Shown here: one piece after another, positions 23,893 through 33,196 of the stretch
How positions within the stretch are numbered: the stretch's first letter is position 1
How the letters are laid out: the number at the start of each line of letters is the position of its first letter
NCBI RefSeq assembly: GCF_004216915.1
Contig: NZ_SGXD01000005.1
Span: forward strand, 62,001 to 126,000
Length of the DNA stretch: 64,000 nt
Reading direction: 5' to 3'
Origin: Motilibacter rhizosphaerae
GTDB lineage: Bacteria; Actinomycetota; Actinomycetes; Motilibacterales; Motilibacteraceae
Made by a program: the position numbers and the translations under genes
Notes under the pieces: generated by a model
Database searches by the model: none
Told to the model about the DNA's origin: nothing
What the model saw: the letters and a program-made list of their open reading frames with translations, nothing else

Positions 23893-26066
23893 AGGACCAG
23901 CCGCCCGAGCTGGAAGACCGCGACCGCGAGGCCCCACGCGACGGCGAGCTGCATGCCCATGCCGATCAGCGTGAGCCGCATCCCGATCTCGGCGCGCTGC
24001 GCCGCGACCGTCGCCATGCAGGGGGTGTAGGCGAGGAGGAAGACCATGAAGGCGAGCACCGCGGGGGTGAGGTGGCCGCCGGAGCTGGCCTCGAAGCTCG
24101 CGCGCAGCTGGCTGCCCAGCGCACCGGCCTGGTGCATGTCGGTCGGCTCGGCCGCGGCGTAGGTCTGCGCCTGGGTCGCGACCACGGCCTCCTTGGCCAC
24201 GAAGCCCGTGATCAGCGCGGAGGCCGCGTGCCAGTCGCCGAAGCCGGCGGGGGCGAAGACGGGGGCCAGGGCCTGCGACCCGCGCCCGAAGGCGCTCTGC
24301 TCGATGCTCACCGAGCCGAGACCGGAGCCCGCCGAGGCGGCGAGGGGGATCGAGGAGAGCAGCCACACGGCCGTGACGGTCGCGACGATGACGCCGCCGG
24401 CGGTGCGCAGGAAGCCGCGGACCTTGACCCAGGAGGAGCGGCCGATCACGCGCAGCGTGGGGCGGCGGTAGGGCGGCAGCTCGAGCACGAGCGGCTCGCG
24501 CGCCGTGTCGCGGAACAGCGTGCGGCGCAGCAGCAGCCCCATGACGACCACGAGGAGGATCGACACGAGGTACATCGCGAAGACCACCGAGCCCGCGGCC
24601 CTCCCGAAGAACACGTTGGCCAGCAGCACGTAGACCGTGAGCCGCGCGCTGCAGGTGACGTAGGGGATGAGCATGCCGATGAGCAGCCGGTCGCGTGCGT
24701 TGGGCAGGATCCGCGTCCCGGCGAGCGCGGGGACGTTGCAGCCGAAGCCGACGATGAGCGGCAGGAACGCGCGGCCGGGCAGGCCGACGAGGCGCATGAG
24801 CCGGTCGACGACGAACGCCGCGCGCGCCATGTAGCCCGAGTCCTCGAGCAGCGCGAGGACGACGAACATCACCGCCATCAGCGGGACGAAGGTCAGCAGC
24901 TGCCCGACGCCCGACACGAGCCCGTCGAGCACGAGCCCGCGCAGGACGGGCGCCGTCACGTGCGTGGTGTCCAGGGCCCACACCACGCCGCGGTGCACCG
25001 GTCCGTCGAGCAGCGACTGCAGCCCGGCCTGCATCGGCGCGGCGAGCCGCGTGGTCGCGGTGAAGACCGCCCACATGACGGCGAGGAAGACGGGGACGCC
25101 CGCCCAGCGCGAGGTGAGCACGCGGTCGATGCGGTCGGTCCAGGTCGTGGTGTGCCCGGCCGCGCCCGGCTGGACCTGCCCGAGGACGGCGTGCGCCCAC
25201 GCGTAGCGGCGCTCGGCGACCAGCGTCTCCGCATCGAGCAGCCCGGCCAGCTCGGGGTCGAGGTCGACCTGCTCGGCCTCCGCGCGCTCGACCAGCCGCG
25301 TACGGGCCGGCGCGGCGGCGGGGTCGTCCCCGCTCAGCGCCTCGACCGCCGCCCAGCGGCTGCCGAGCTCGGCGGTCAACGGGGCCAGCTCGGCCTCGAC
25401 GTCCGCGCCGAGGTCGCTGGGGCGCGGCACGCTGCGGGCGGCGAGCGCGAGGAGGACGGCCGTCCCGAGCTCGGTGGTGCCGACGCGCTCGCGCGGCCGC
25501 ACGACGACGGCGGGGACGCCGACCGCCCGGGCGAAGGCGGCGGCGTCGACGGCCGACCCGCGGGCGGCGGCGACGTCGGTCATGGTGAGGGCGACGACCA
25601 CCGGCACGCCGGTGTCGAGGACCTGGGAGAGCAGGTAGAGGTTGCGCGCGAGGTTCGAGCAGTCCACGGCGACGACCGCGAGGTCCGGCCGCTCCGCACT
25701 GCCGGCCAGCAGGTCCCGGGTCAGCTCCTCGTCGGGCGAGGCCGGGACCAGGCTGTAGGTGCCCGGCAGGTCGACCACGGTGAGCTTGGTGCCGCTGCTC
25801 CCGTCCGGGCGCCAGGTGCCCTCCGCGACGTGGACCGTCTTGCCCGGCCAGTTGCCCACCGTCTGGGAGGCGCCGGTGAGCACGTTGAACAGCGTCGACT
25901 TGCCGACGTTGGGGTTGCCGACGAGCACGACCGTCGCGACCGCGCCGGCCTCGGCGCGCGGAGGCGCCGGGCAGCAGGAGGCCGTCGGGCCCTGCGCGTG
26001 GTGGTGCGCCGGCGCGTGCTGGGGGGTGCTCGTCCCCGCGACGGGGAGCAGGGTGGGCGACGCCAC
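23889..26066 (-). CDS. feoB: Ferrous iron transporter FeoB
   Basis: 725 residues. A His/Cys-bearing N-terminal tail (H-A-P-A-H-H-H, then C-C) precedes the GTPase: G1 G-N-P-N-V-G-K-S-T, G3 D-L-P-G and a G4-like T-M-T-D. The membrane part has the two Gate repeats, with G-C-N-V-P-A near residue 450, T-C-S-A-R near residue 475 and the second pore segment C-M-A-T near the C-terminus. It imports Fe2+ across the cytoplasmic membrane. GTG 26066 is 5 bp after the feoA stop, and the stop overlaps feoC. Confidence 0.96.
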   Translation of the reverse strand: MASPTLLPVAGTSTPQHAPAHHHAQGPTASCCPAPPRAEAGAVATVVLVGNPNVGKSTLFNVLTGASQTVGNWPGKTVHVAEGTWRPDGSSGTKLTVVDLPGTYSLVPASPDEELTRDLLAGSAERPDLAVVAVDCSNLARNLYLLSQVLDTGVPVVVALTMTDVAAARGSAVDAAAFARAVGVPAVVVRPRERVGTTELGTAVLLALAARSVPRPSDLGADVEAELAPLTAELGSRWAAVEALSGDDPAAAPARTRLVERAEAEQVDLDPELAGLLDAETLVAERRYAWAHAVLGQVQPGAAGHTTTWTDRIDRVLTSRWAGVPVFLAVMWAVFTATTRLAAPMQAGLQSLLDGPVHRGVVWALDTTHVTAPVLRGLVLDGLVSGVGQLLTFVPLMAVMFVVLALLEDSGYMARAAFVVDRLMRLVGLPGRAFLPLIVGFGCNVPALAGTRILPNARDRLLIGMLIPYVTCSARLTVYVLLANVFFGRAAGSVVFAMYLVSILLVVVMGLLLRRTLFRDTAREPLVLELPPYRRPTLRVIGRSSWVKVRGFLRTAGGVIVATVTAVWLLSSIPLAASAGSGLGSVSIEQSAFGRGSQALAPVFAPAGFGDWHAASALITGFVAKEAVVATQAQTYAAAEPTDMHQAGALGSQLRASFEASSGGHLTPAVLAFMVFLLAYTPCMATVAAQRAEIGMRLTLIGMGMQLAVAWGLAVAVFQLGRLVL

Positions 26067-26071
26067 GCCGG

Positions 26072-26308
26072 TCAGGCGGCGGCGGGAGCGTCGACGACCA
26101 GCAGGCGGGCCACCGTCGCGTCGACCGCGACGCGCGCCGTCCCGGCCGCGACCAGGAGGCCACCGGTGGCTCCGCGCGCCACGACCCGCAGCGCGGTCCC
26201 CGGCACCAGCCCGAGCTCGAGCAGGCGACGCGCCTGGGGGCGGGGGCCGAGCACGCGGCGCAGGGTGCACGCGTCGCCCGGGTCGCAGTCCGAGAGGTTG
26301 CGGGTCAC
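26072..26308 (-). CDS. feoA: FeoA, small SH3-like partner of FeoB
   Basis: 78 residues, one FeoA domain: R-R-L-L-E-L-G-L-V-P-G-T near residue 27 and the alternating-strand SH3-like pattern to the end, with V-A-V-D-A-T-V-A-R-L-L near residue 60. Assists FeoB-dependent Fe2+ uptake in the cytoplasm. The GTG start lies inside an IdeR-type iron box and six bases after TAGCCT, so the message is probably leaderless and iron-repressed. Confidence 0.93.
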   Translation of the reverse strand: MTRNLSDCDPGDACTLRRVLGPRPQARRLLELGLVPGTALRVVARGATGGLLVAAGTARVAVDATVARLLVVDAPAAA

Positions 26309-26326
26309 GAGGTAAGGCTAACCACA
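26308..26326. promoter_or_regulatory. IdeR/DtxR-type iron box over the feoA start; -10 at 26315-26320
   Basis: The core AGGTAAGGCTAACC at 26310-26323 matches the DtxR/IdeR consensus TTAGGTTAGGCTAACCTAA in 13 of 14 core positions, and 14 of 19 overall. The minus-strand TAGCCT (26315-26320) is within it, six bases before GTG 26308, so bound repressor would block RNA polymerase directly. Confidence 0.8.
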
Positions 26327-26573
26327 CTGAGGCCAGCCTTGCCAGTCCTTCGGCTGCCCGTGCGCCCCTTAAGGGTCATCCTCCACGTGAGGTCCATGGA
26401 CGGCGGTCGCCCTTGTGAGTCCCGAGTCTCACCCTCGACCTGAGATCGAGGTCGTCTCGCGGACGACGACTGGTCCACCAGGGAGGCCGGGGCCCGGTCC
26501 GTGCCGCACCACGCGCGGCGGCGGCAGCGCGGGAGCGTTCGGGCGACGGGAGCCTTCGCGGCCCACGGGTTCG
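26327..26573. other. Non-coding gap between feoA and the anchored protein gene
   Basis: 247 bp without a supported gene. Apart from the adjoining iron box and a six-base stem CCTCGA / TCGAGG near 26434-26452, I see no clear structure. Confidence 0.5.
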
Positions 26574-27185
26574 TCAGCCGACAGCGCTGCCCGAGGGCAG
26601 ATCGCGGTCCCTGCCGCACACCTGGCTCACGGACTCGGCCACGAAGGCCTCCTCCTCCTCGTCGCCCACGACGTCGAGCTGCACCTGGTGCGTGCCGCCC
26701 GAGCGCGTGGTCACGCCGGCGACCAGCCGCCGCTGCGGACCGGGCTCGCAGGTCGACCCGAACCCCATGGCGACGAAGCCGACGTCCCCGGCGGCCACGG
26801 GGAGCGGCAGGTCGCGCCCGATGAGACCGCCGCCCGGCGAGTGCAGCGAGGTGATGGTGACGGCCCGAGGTCCGGTGTTGCGGAGGGCGACGACGACGGT
26901 GCCGGGCCGGAACGACGTCCAGTCGAGGCTGAGGTCGACCAGCGTCAGTGCGACGGTGTCGTCGGCCGTGCGCGCGGCCCTCCTGTCCGTCCCCTCCTGC
27001 TGGACGCCTGCCCCGACGAGCCCGCCGAGCAGCCCTGCGAGGACGACGGCGACGGCGGTGCCGATCCAGTGGCGGCGCGAGCCGGGGCGCGGCGGAGGGT
27101 CGGGGAGCGGCTCGGCCGCGAGCAGGTCGACGTCGTGCGGGCGCGGCGCATCGCCCTCCGCGCCGTCGACGAGCACTGGACCCAC
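26574..27185 (-). CDS. Single-pass membrane-anchored protein of unknown function
   Basis: 203 residues. A Pro/Asp-rich cytoplasmic segment (1-45) is followed by one transmembrane helix (about 50-70, V-A-V-V-L-A-G-L-L-G-G-L-V-G-A) and an extracellular beta-rich region with two Cys near residues 148 and 191 that could form a disulfide. No family recognised. GTG 27185 is preferred over GTG 27218 because TACCCT at 27192-27197 stands six bases before it. Confidence 0.7.
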   Translation of the reverse strand: MGPVLVDGAEGDAPRPHDVDLLAAEPLPDPPPRPGSRRHWIGTAVAVVLAGLLGGLVGAGVQQEGTDRRAARTADDTVALTLVDLSLDWTSFRPGTVVVALRNTGPRAVTITSLHSPGGGLIGRDLPLPVAAGDVGFVAMGFGSTCEPGPQRRLVAGVTTRSGGTHQVQLDVVGDEEEEAFVAESVSQVCGRDRDLPSGSAVG

Positions 27186-27191
27186 GCCGGA

Positions 27192-27197
27192 AGGGTA
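27192..27197 (-). promoter_or_regulatory. Putative -10 element (TACCCT), leaderless
   Basis: TACCCT is read on the minus strand and is followed by six bases and then GTG 27185. Confidence 0.45.
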
Positions 27198-27267
27198 CGA
27201 CCGGGCGCGGCCCGCCACGACCCGGACCGGGCGGGACGGGCCAGACCGGCTGGACGGGATGGAGGGT

Positions 27268-28914
<1,647 letters not shown>

Positions 28915-28984
28915 GGTGCACATCCTGGCCCATCCCGGGAGCCACGGGACAGGGGGCCGAGGAGCGCGCGCCGGAGCCGCGTCC

Positions 28985-28990
28985 TAGCGT
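28985..28990 (+). promoter_or_regulatory. Putative -10 element (TAGCGT), leaderless
   Basis: TAGCGT ends six bases before ATG 28997 of the quinone-reductase-like gene. Confidence 0.5.
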
Positions 28991-28996
28991 GGGCGG

Positions 28997-30034
28997 ATGC
29001 GCGCGATCACGTACTCCCGCACCGGCGGCTCCGACGTCCTCCAGCTGACCGAGCGCCCGGTGCCCGAGCCGGGACCCGGCGAGGTGCGGGTGCGCGTCGC
29101 GTACTCCGGCGTCAACCCGACCGACTGGAAGGCGCGCGAGGGCGGAGGCCCGGGCCAGCCGCTGAAGTTCCCCGAGCAGGTGCCGGACCAGGACGGCTCC
29201 GGCGTCGTCGACGCGGTCGGTCCCGGCGCCGGGCGGACCGTCGGGGAGCGCGTGTGGCTCTGGGAGTGCGCCTGGCAGCGGGCCGAGGGCACCGCGCAGG
29301 AGCACGTCGTCGTCCCCGCGGACCACGCGGTCCCGCTGCCCGACGGCGCGTCGCTCGAGCTGGGGGCCAGCCTCGGCATCCCGGCGATGACGGCGCACCG
29401 CGCGCTGAGCCTCGCCGAGGGCGCGCCCGCGCAGCTCTCACCGGGCGCGCTGGAGGGCCGCACGGTCCTCGTGCAGGGCGGCGCCGGGGCGGTCGGCAAC
29501 GCGGCGATCCAGCTCGCCCGCTGGGCGGGTGCGCGGGTCGTGACGACCGTGAGCGGGCCGGACAAGGCGCGCCTCGCCGAGCGGGCCGGCGCGCACCTCG
29601 TCGTCAACTACAAGGAGGAGGACGTCGTCGCCGCGGTGCGCGGCTTCGCCGCTGGCGGCGTCGACGTGGTCGTCGAGGTCGCCCCGAGCGCGAACGCCGA
29701 GAAGGACGCGCAGCTGCTGGCGCGCGGCGCCGTCGTCGCGATCTACGCCAACGACGGCGGGGACGAGTTCCCCCTGGCCGTCCGCCAGCTGCTCTCCTCG
29801 AACAGCCGCTGGCAGTTCGTCCTCGTCTACACGATCCCCGAGCAGGCCAAGATCGACGCCGTCGCCGCGGTGAGCGCCGCGGTCGCGGACGGGGCGCTCG
29901 GGGTCGGCGACGAGCGCGGCCTCCCGCTGCACGTGCTGCCGCTGGAGCGCATCGGCGAGGCGCACGACGCCGTCGCCCAGGGCCGCGTCGGCAAGGTGCT
30001 CGTCGAGGTGGGCGGCTCCGCGGTCGCGGGCTAG
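28997..30034 (+). CDS. Zinc-independent MDR-family NADPH:quinone reductase
   Basis: 345 residues, medium-chain reductase. The N-terminal GroES-like part has V-A-Y-S-G-V-N-P-T-D-W-K near residue 34, and the Rossmann part has V-L-V-Q-G-G-A-G-A-V-G near residue 157 with the NADPH-binding loop. The zinc-binding Cys of alcohol dehydrogenases are absent, which fits the quinone oxidoreductase (zeta-crystallin) branch that reduces quinones or enones. Single cytosolic enzyme. The 3' end overlaps the FUSC gene by 4 bp, tail to tail. Confidence 0.9.
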   Translation: MRAITYSRTGGSDVLQLTERPVPEPGPGEVRVRVAYSGVNPTDWKAREGGGPGQPLKFPEQVPDQDGSGVVDAVGPGAGRTVGERVWLWECAWQRAEGTAQEHVVVPADHAVPLPDGASLELGASLGIPAMTAHRALSLAEGAPAQLSPGALEGRTVLVQGGAGAVGNAAIQLARWAGARVVTTVSGPDKARLAERAGAHLVVNYKEEDVVAAVRGFAAGGVDVVVEVAPSANAEKDAQLLARGAVVAIYANDGGDEFPLAVRQLLSSNSRWQFVLVYTIPEQAKIDAVAAVSAAVADGALGVGDERGLPLHVLPLERIGEAHDAVAQGRVGKVLVEVGGSAVAG

Positions 30035-32091
30035 CGGCGGGAGGCCAGCTCCAGCACGGTGTCGTACGCGTCGGTGACCTCGTCGGTCTCCAGCGCGAGC
30101 AGCCGCCGCTCCACGCTCGCCGTCCCCAGCTCGCGGGCGAGCGCGAGCTGCGCCGCGCGCAGGTCCGGCGTCGCCGGGCCCGGTGCTCCGCGGAGCGCGG
30201 CGGCGAGCGCGGCGGTGAACTCCTCGAGCACGTCGGCGTACGCGCCGGCCGCCGGGAGCGGCTCCGCGTCCGCCCGGGCCGGCAGCCGGGCCTGCAGCGT
30301 CAGCACGGCGACCGCGGAGCGCTGCATCGCCGCGACCGTGCCGGAGCCGAGCGACACCTCGTCGGGGTGCTGCCCGGCGTGCGCGACCGGCAGGTGCTGC
30401 TCGGCGCCGGCGCGCTCGACCGACGCCTCGGCAGCCGCGCGCGCCCGGCGGGCCACCGACTGGGCGCGGGTCAGCTCGCGCGGGTCGGCCGACCCCGGCG
30501 AGGCGTAGGCGCGGAGCACGGCGCAGGCGTACGCCGCCTGCGCGTCGAGGAGGGCGGCGAGCCGCTCGCGCACGCGGGTCCGCTCCCAGGTGGGCCAGAC
30601 GGCGTACGCGGCCAGCGCCAGCGCACCGCCCAGCAGCGTCGCGAGCAGCCGGCCGCCCGCGGCCGAGCGTCCCGGGAGTCCGACGAGGGCGAGCAGGAAC
30701 ACGACGTAGCAGGTGAGGAACAGCGCGAACAGCGTCTGGTTGGCGCGGAAGACGGCGTACGCCGCGAACGCGCACACCGCGAGCAGCGCGACGAGCAGCC
30801 ACGGGACGGGCCGCAGCTCCGCCGAGACGACGGTCGCGAGCAGGGCGCCCGCGGCGGTGCCGACGACCCGGGTGACCCCGCGGGTCAGCGTGGAGCTGAA
30901 GTCGGGACGCAGGACGACCATCGCCGTGAGCGGCAGCCAGTAGGCGTGGCCGAGCCCCAGCACCCGCGACAGCGTCGACGCCACCGCGAGCACGACGGCG
31001 AGGCGCAGGGCGTGGCGGAACGTGTCGGACCGGCGGTCGAGCGCGGCCCGCAGCGTGACCCGGGCCTCGGACAGCGCGGGCAGCAGCCGGTGCTCGGGGA
31101 GGTCGAGCTCCGGCGAGGGCGGGCCGTCGCGGCGCGCGGCACGCTCGGCGGCGCGCAGCTGCCCCTGCAGCGCGCGCACGGAGGCGGCGGCCGAGGGCCG
31201 CAGCACGGTGAGGTCGTGCTCGTCGAGGGGGAGGGGCGGCGCACCGGCACGCAGGTGCGGGCCCAGCAGGGCGGCGACCCCGGCGAGTGCGTCGGCCGCC
31301 TCGGCCAGCACCTCGTCGAGCACCGCCACCCCTGCGTCCTCGCCACGGACGGTCGCCCGCTCCCGGGCGTGCAGCAGGGCGGTGAGCTCCGCGCGGGCCC
31401 GCACGCCCTGGTCCAGCAGCGAGCGGAACGCGTGCCGCGCGCTGTCGCGGGCGAGCGGGTGCGGGTCGCCCAGGCGCGCCGCCGCGTCGTCGAACGGCGC
31501 GGTCGGGGGAGGCGCGGCCCGCCCCGAGCGGACGTGCTCCGCCAGCGCGAGGTACGCGGTGGCGAGCCCCTCCCGCTCCGCGCCGTAGGTCCGCAGCGGC
31601 CACACGGCGACGACGAGCAGCGTCTGCAGCAGCCCGCCGGCGGCGACCAGCACCGCGCGCCACAGCGCCTGCTGCGGCGTCATGGAGAAGCTGCCCGCGA
31701 TGAGCAGCGCGACCGTCGCCTGGATGCCGACGACGGTGCCCGACGGGCCGAAGGCGGTCGCGGTCCCGGCCAGGAAGCCCCAGACCGCGAGGGCGGCGAC
31801 GGCGAGCACGGGGTGGGCGACCGCCACCGCTCCGACGAAGGTCGACGCGCCCATCGCGAGGACGGTGCCGAGCATCGCCTGGACGCGGGTGCGGTAGCCG
31901 CCCTGCAGCGACGCGACGCCGACGCTGAAGGCCCCGGCGCAGGCCGCGACCGCCGAGGCGGGCGAGCCCGCGCCGACGCCGACCGCGAGGGTCAGCGCGA
32001 CGCCGGCCGCGGCGCGGAGGGCTGCGCCGGGCTGGAGGTCGCGGCGGCGCAGCCCGAGGACCGCCGGCCGGAGCTGGTCGAGGACGGGCAC
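30031..32091 (-). CDS. FUSC-family (YccS-like) membrane protein
   Basis: 686 residues. Two blocks of about five to six hydrophobic helices (residues 20-165 and 345-510) flank cytosolic helical regions, the layout of FUSC/aromatic-acid exporter proteins; the second block carries the typical Y-W-L-P-L-T-A-M-V-V-L-R-P-D-F segment near residue 376. Possible role: efflux of aromatic or other organic acids, not proven. It starts 10 bp after the Gfo/Idh stop on the same strand. TAGTAC at 32099-32104 overlaps that stop and stands seven bases before GTG 32091. Confidence 0.85.
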   Translation of the reverse strand: MPVLDQLRPAVLGLRRRDLQPGAALRAAAGVALTLAVGVGAGSPASAVAACAGAFSVGVASLQGGYRTRVQAMLGTVLAMGASTFVGAVAVAHPVLAVAALAVWGFLAGTATAFGPSGTVVGIQATVALLIAGSFSMTPQQALWRAVLVAAGGLLQTLLVVAVWPLRTYGAEREGLATAYLALAEHVRSGRAAPPPTAPFDDAAARLGDPHPLARDSARHAFRSLLDQGVRARAELTALLHARERATVRGEDAGVAVLDEVLAEAADALAGVAALLGPHLRAGAPPLPLDEHDLTVLRPSAAASVRALQGQLRAAERAARRDGPPSPELDLPEHRLLPALSEARVTLRAALDRRSDTFRHALRLAVVLAVASTLSRVLGLGHAYWLPLTAMVVLRPDFSSTLTRGVTRVVGTAAGALLATVVSAELRPVPWLLVALLAVCAFAAYAVFRANQTLFALFLTCYVVFLLALVGLPGRSAAGGRLLATLLGGALALAAYAVWPTWERTRVRERLAALLDAQAAYACAVLRAYASPGSADPRELTRAQSVARRARAAAEASVERAGAEQHLPVAHAGQHPDEVSLGSGTVAAMQRSAVAVLTLQARLPARADAEPLPAAGAYADVLEEFTAALAAALRGAPGPATPDLRAAQLALARELGTASVERRLLALETDEVTDAYDTVLELASRR

Positions 32092-32101
32092 GGAGGAGGT
32101 A

Positions 32102-33139
32102 CTACCCCTCGTCGGCGGCGTACCTCAGCCCGGTCTGCCGGCGGACCTCGTCCATCGTCTCCATGATCGCGACGGTCTCGTCCAGGGGGAGCAGCGGGCT
32201 CTCGCGCTCGCCGGCGGCGATGCGGCGCCCGACCTCGGCGGCCTGGTGGCGCAGCCCGTGGCCCTGGTGCGGGGCGTCGTAGCGCTCGAGCACGGAGCCG
32301 TCGCGGGCGATGACCGAGAAGGACGTCGGCGTGTAGTACGTCCGGTCGATCTCGATGCGCGCCTCGGTGCCGTCGATGACCGCCTTGTTGGCGGTGGCGG
32401 CCTGCAGCGTGGTGGTGAGCAGCGAGTGCCGGCCGCCCTCGTGCTCGAGCAGCATCGAGGTCTGCGCGTCGACGCCGGTGAAGGCGGTCGTCCCGAAGGC
32501 CGCGACGCGCGTGGGCCGCCCGAACGCGAAGAAGGCGAAGGAGAGCGGGTAGATGCCGAGGTCGAGCAGGGCGCCGCCGCCGAGCTCCGGCGCGAACAGC
32601 CGGTGGGAGGCGTCCTCGCGGAACCACTGCCCGTGCTCCGCCGTCAGCGTGACGAGCTGGCCGAGCGTGCCCTCCGCGAGGATCTCGCGCACGCGGGCGA
32701 TGTGCGGCAGGAAGCGCGTCCACATCGCCTCCATGAGGAAGCGGTCGTGCTCCCGCGCCAGGTCGACGAGCTCGCGCGCCTCGCGCGCGTTCATCGTGAA
32801 CGGCTTCTCCACCAGCACGTGCTTGCCCGCGCGCAGGGCGAGGGCGGCGGCGTCGCGGTGGGCCGGGTGGGGGGTGGCGACGTAGACGACGTCGACGCTC
32901 TCGTCGGCCACGAGGTCCTCGTAGGTCGCGTGCCGGTGGGCGACCCGGAGGCCCGAGTCCGCCTCGACCTCGTCGGCGAACGCGTCCGCCCGGGCCTGGT
33001 CGCGCGAGCCGACGGCGGCGATGCTCACGTCGTCGAGCAGGGCGAGGTCCTTCGCGAAGGCCCGGGCGATGCCGCCCGCGCCGAGGATGCCCCAGCGCGC
33101 CCCAGAGCCGCTCTCCGTCGTACCGGTCTCGTTCGTCAT
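32102..33139 (-). CDS. Gfo/Idh/MocA family NAD(P)-dependent oxidoreductase
   Basis: 345 residues. The Rossmann fold opens with W-G-I-L-G-A-G-G-I-A near residue 16, V-A-T-P-H-P-A-H near residue 85 and the catalytic E-K-P segment H-V-L-V-E-K-P-F near residue 109 follow, then the C-terminal sheet with G-G-G-A-L-L-D-L-G-I-Y near residue 185. It oxidises or reduces a sugar, inositol or trans-dihydrodiol; the pattern is close to the dimeric dihydrodiol dehydrogenase/xylose dehydrogenase branch. It is a candidate, but only a candidate, for the missing pentose dehydrogenase of the pathway at 41569-45889. Confidence 0.9.
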   Translation of the reverse strand: MTNETGTTESGSGARWGILGAGGIARAFAKDLALLDDVSIAAVGSRDQARADAFADEVEADSGLRVAHRHATYEDLVADESVDVVYVATPHPAHRDAAALALRAGKHVLVEKPFTMNAREARELVDLAREHDRFLMEAMWTRFLPHIARVREILAEGTLGQLVTLTAEHGQWFREDASHRLFAPELGGGALLDLGIYPLSFAFFAFGRPTRVAAFGTTAFTGVDAQTSMLLEHEGGRHSLLTTTLQAATANKAVIDGTEARIEIDRTYYTPTSFSVIARDGSVLERYDAPHQGHGLRHQAAEVGRRIAAGERESPLLPLDETVAIMETMDEVRRQTGLRYAADEG

Positions 33140-33145
33140 GGGCGC

Positions 33146-33151
33146 AGCCTA
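33146..33151 (-). promoter_or_regulatory. Putative -10 element (TAGGCT), leaderless
   Basis: TAGGCT is read on the minus strand and is followed by six bases and then ATG 33139 of the Gfo/Idh gene. Confidence 0.5.
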
Positions 33152-33196
33152 GGTGAGGGCACCGACGCGCCCGCGGACCGTAGACTCGAGCGCGAG

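Noticed and set aside
32246-33196. Upstream extension of hrpA over the Gfo/Idh gene
   Set aside because: The extension is low-complexity and antisense to a clear oxidoreductase; ATG 33197 begins the conserved part.
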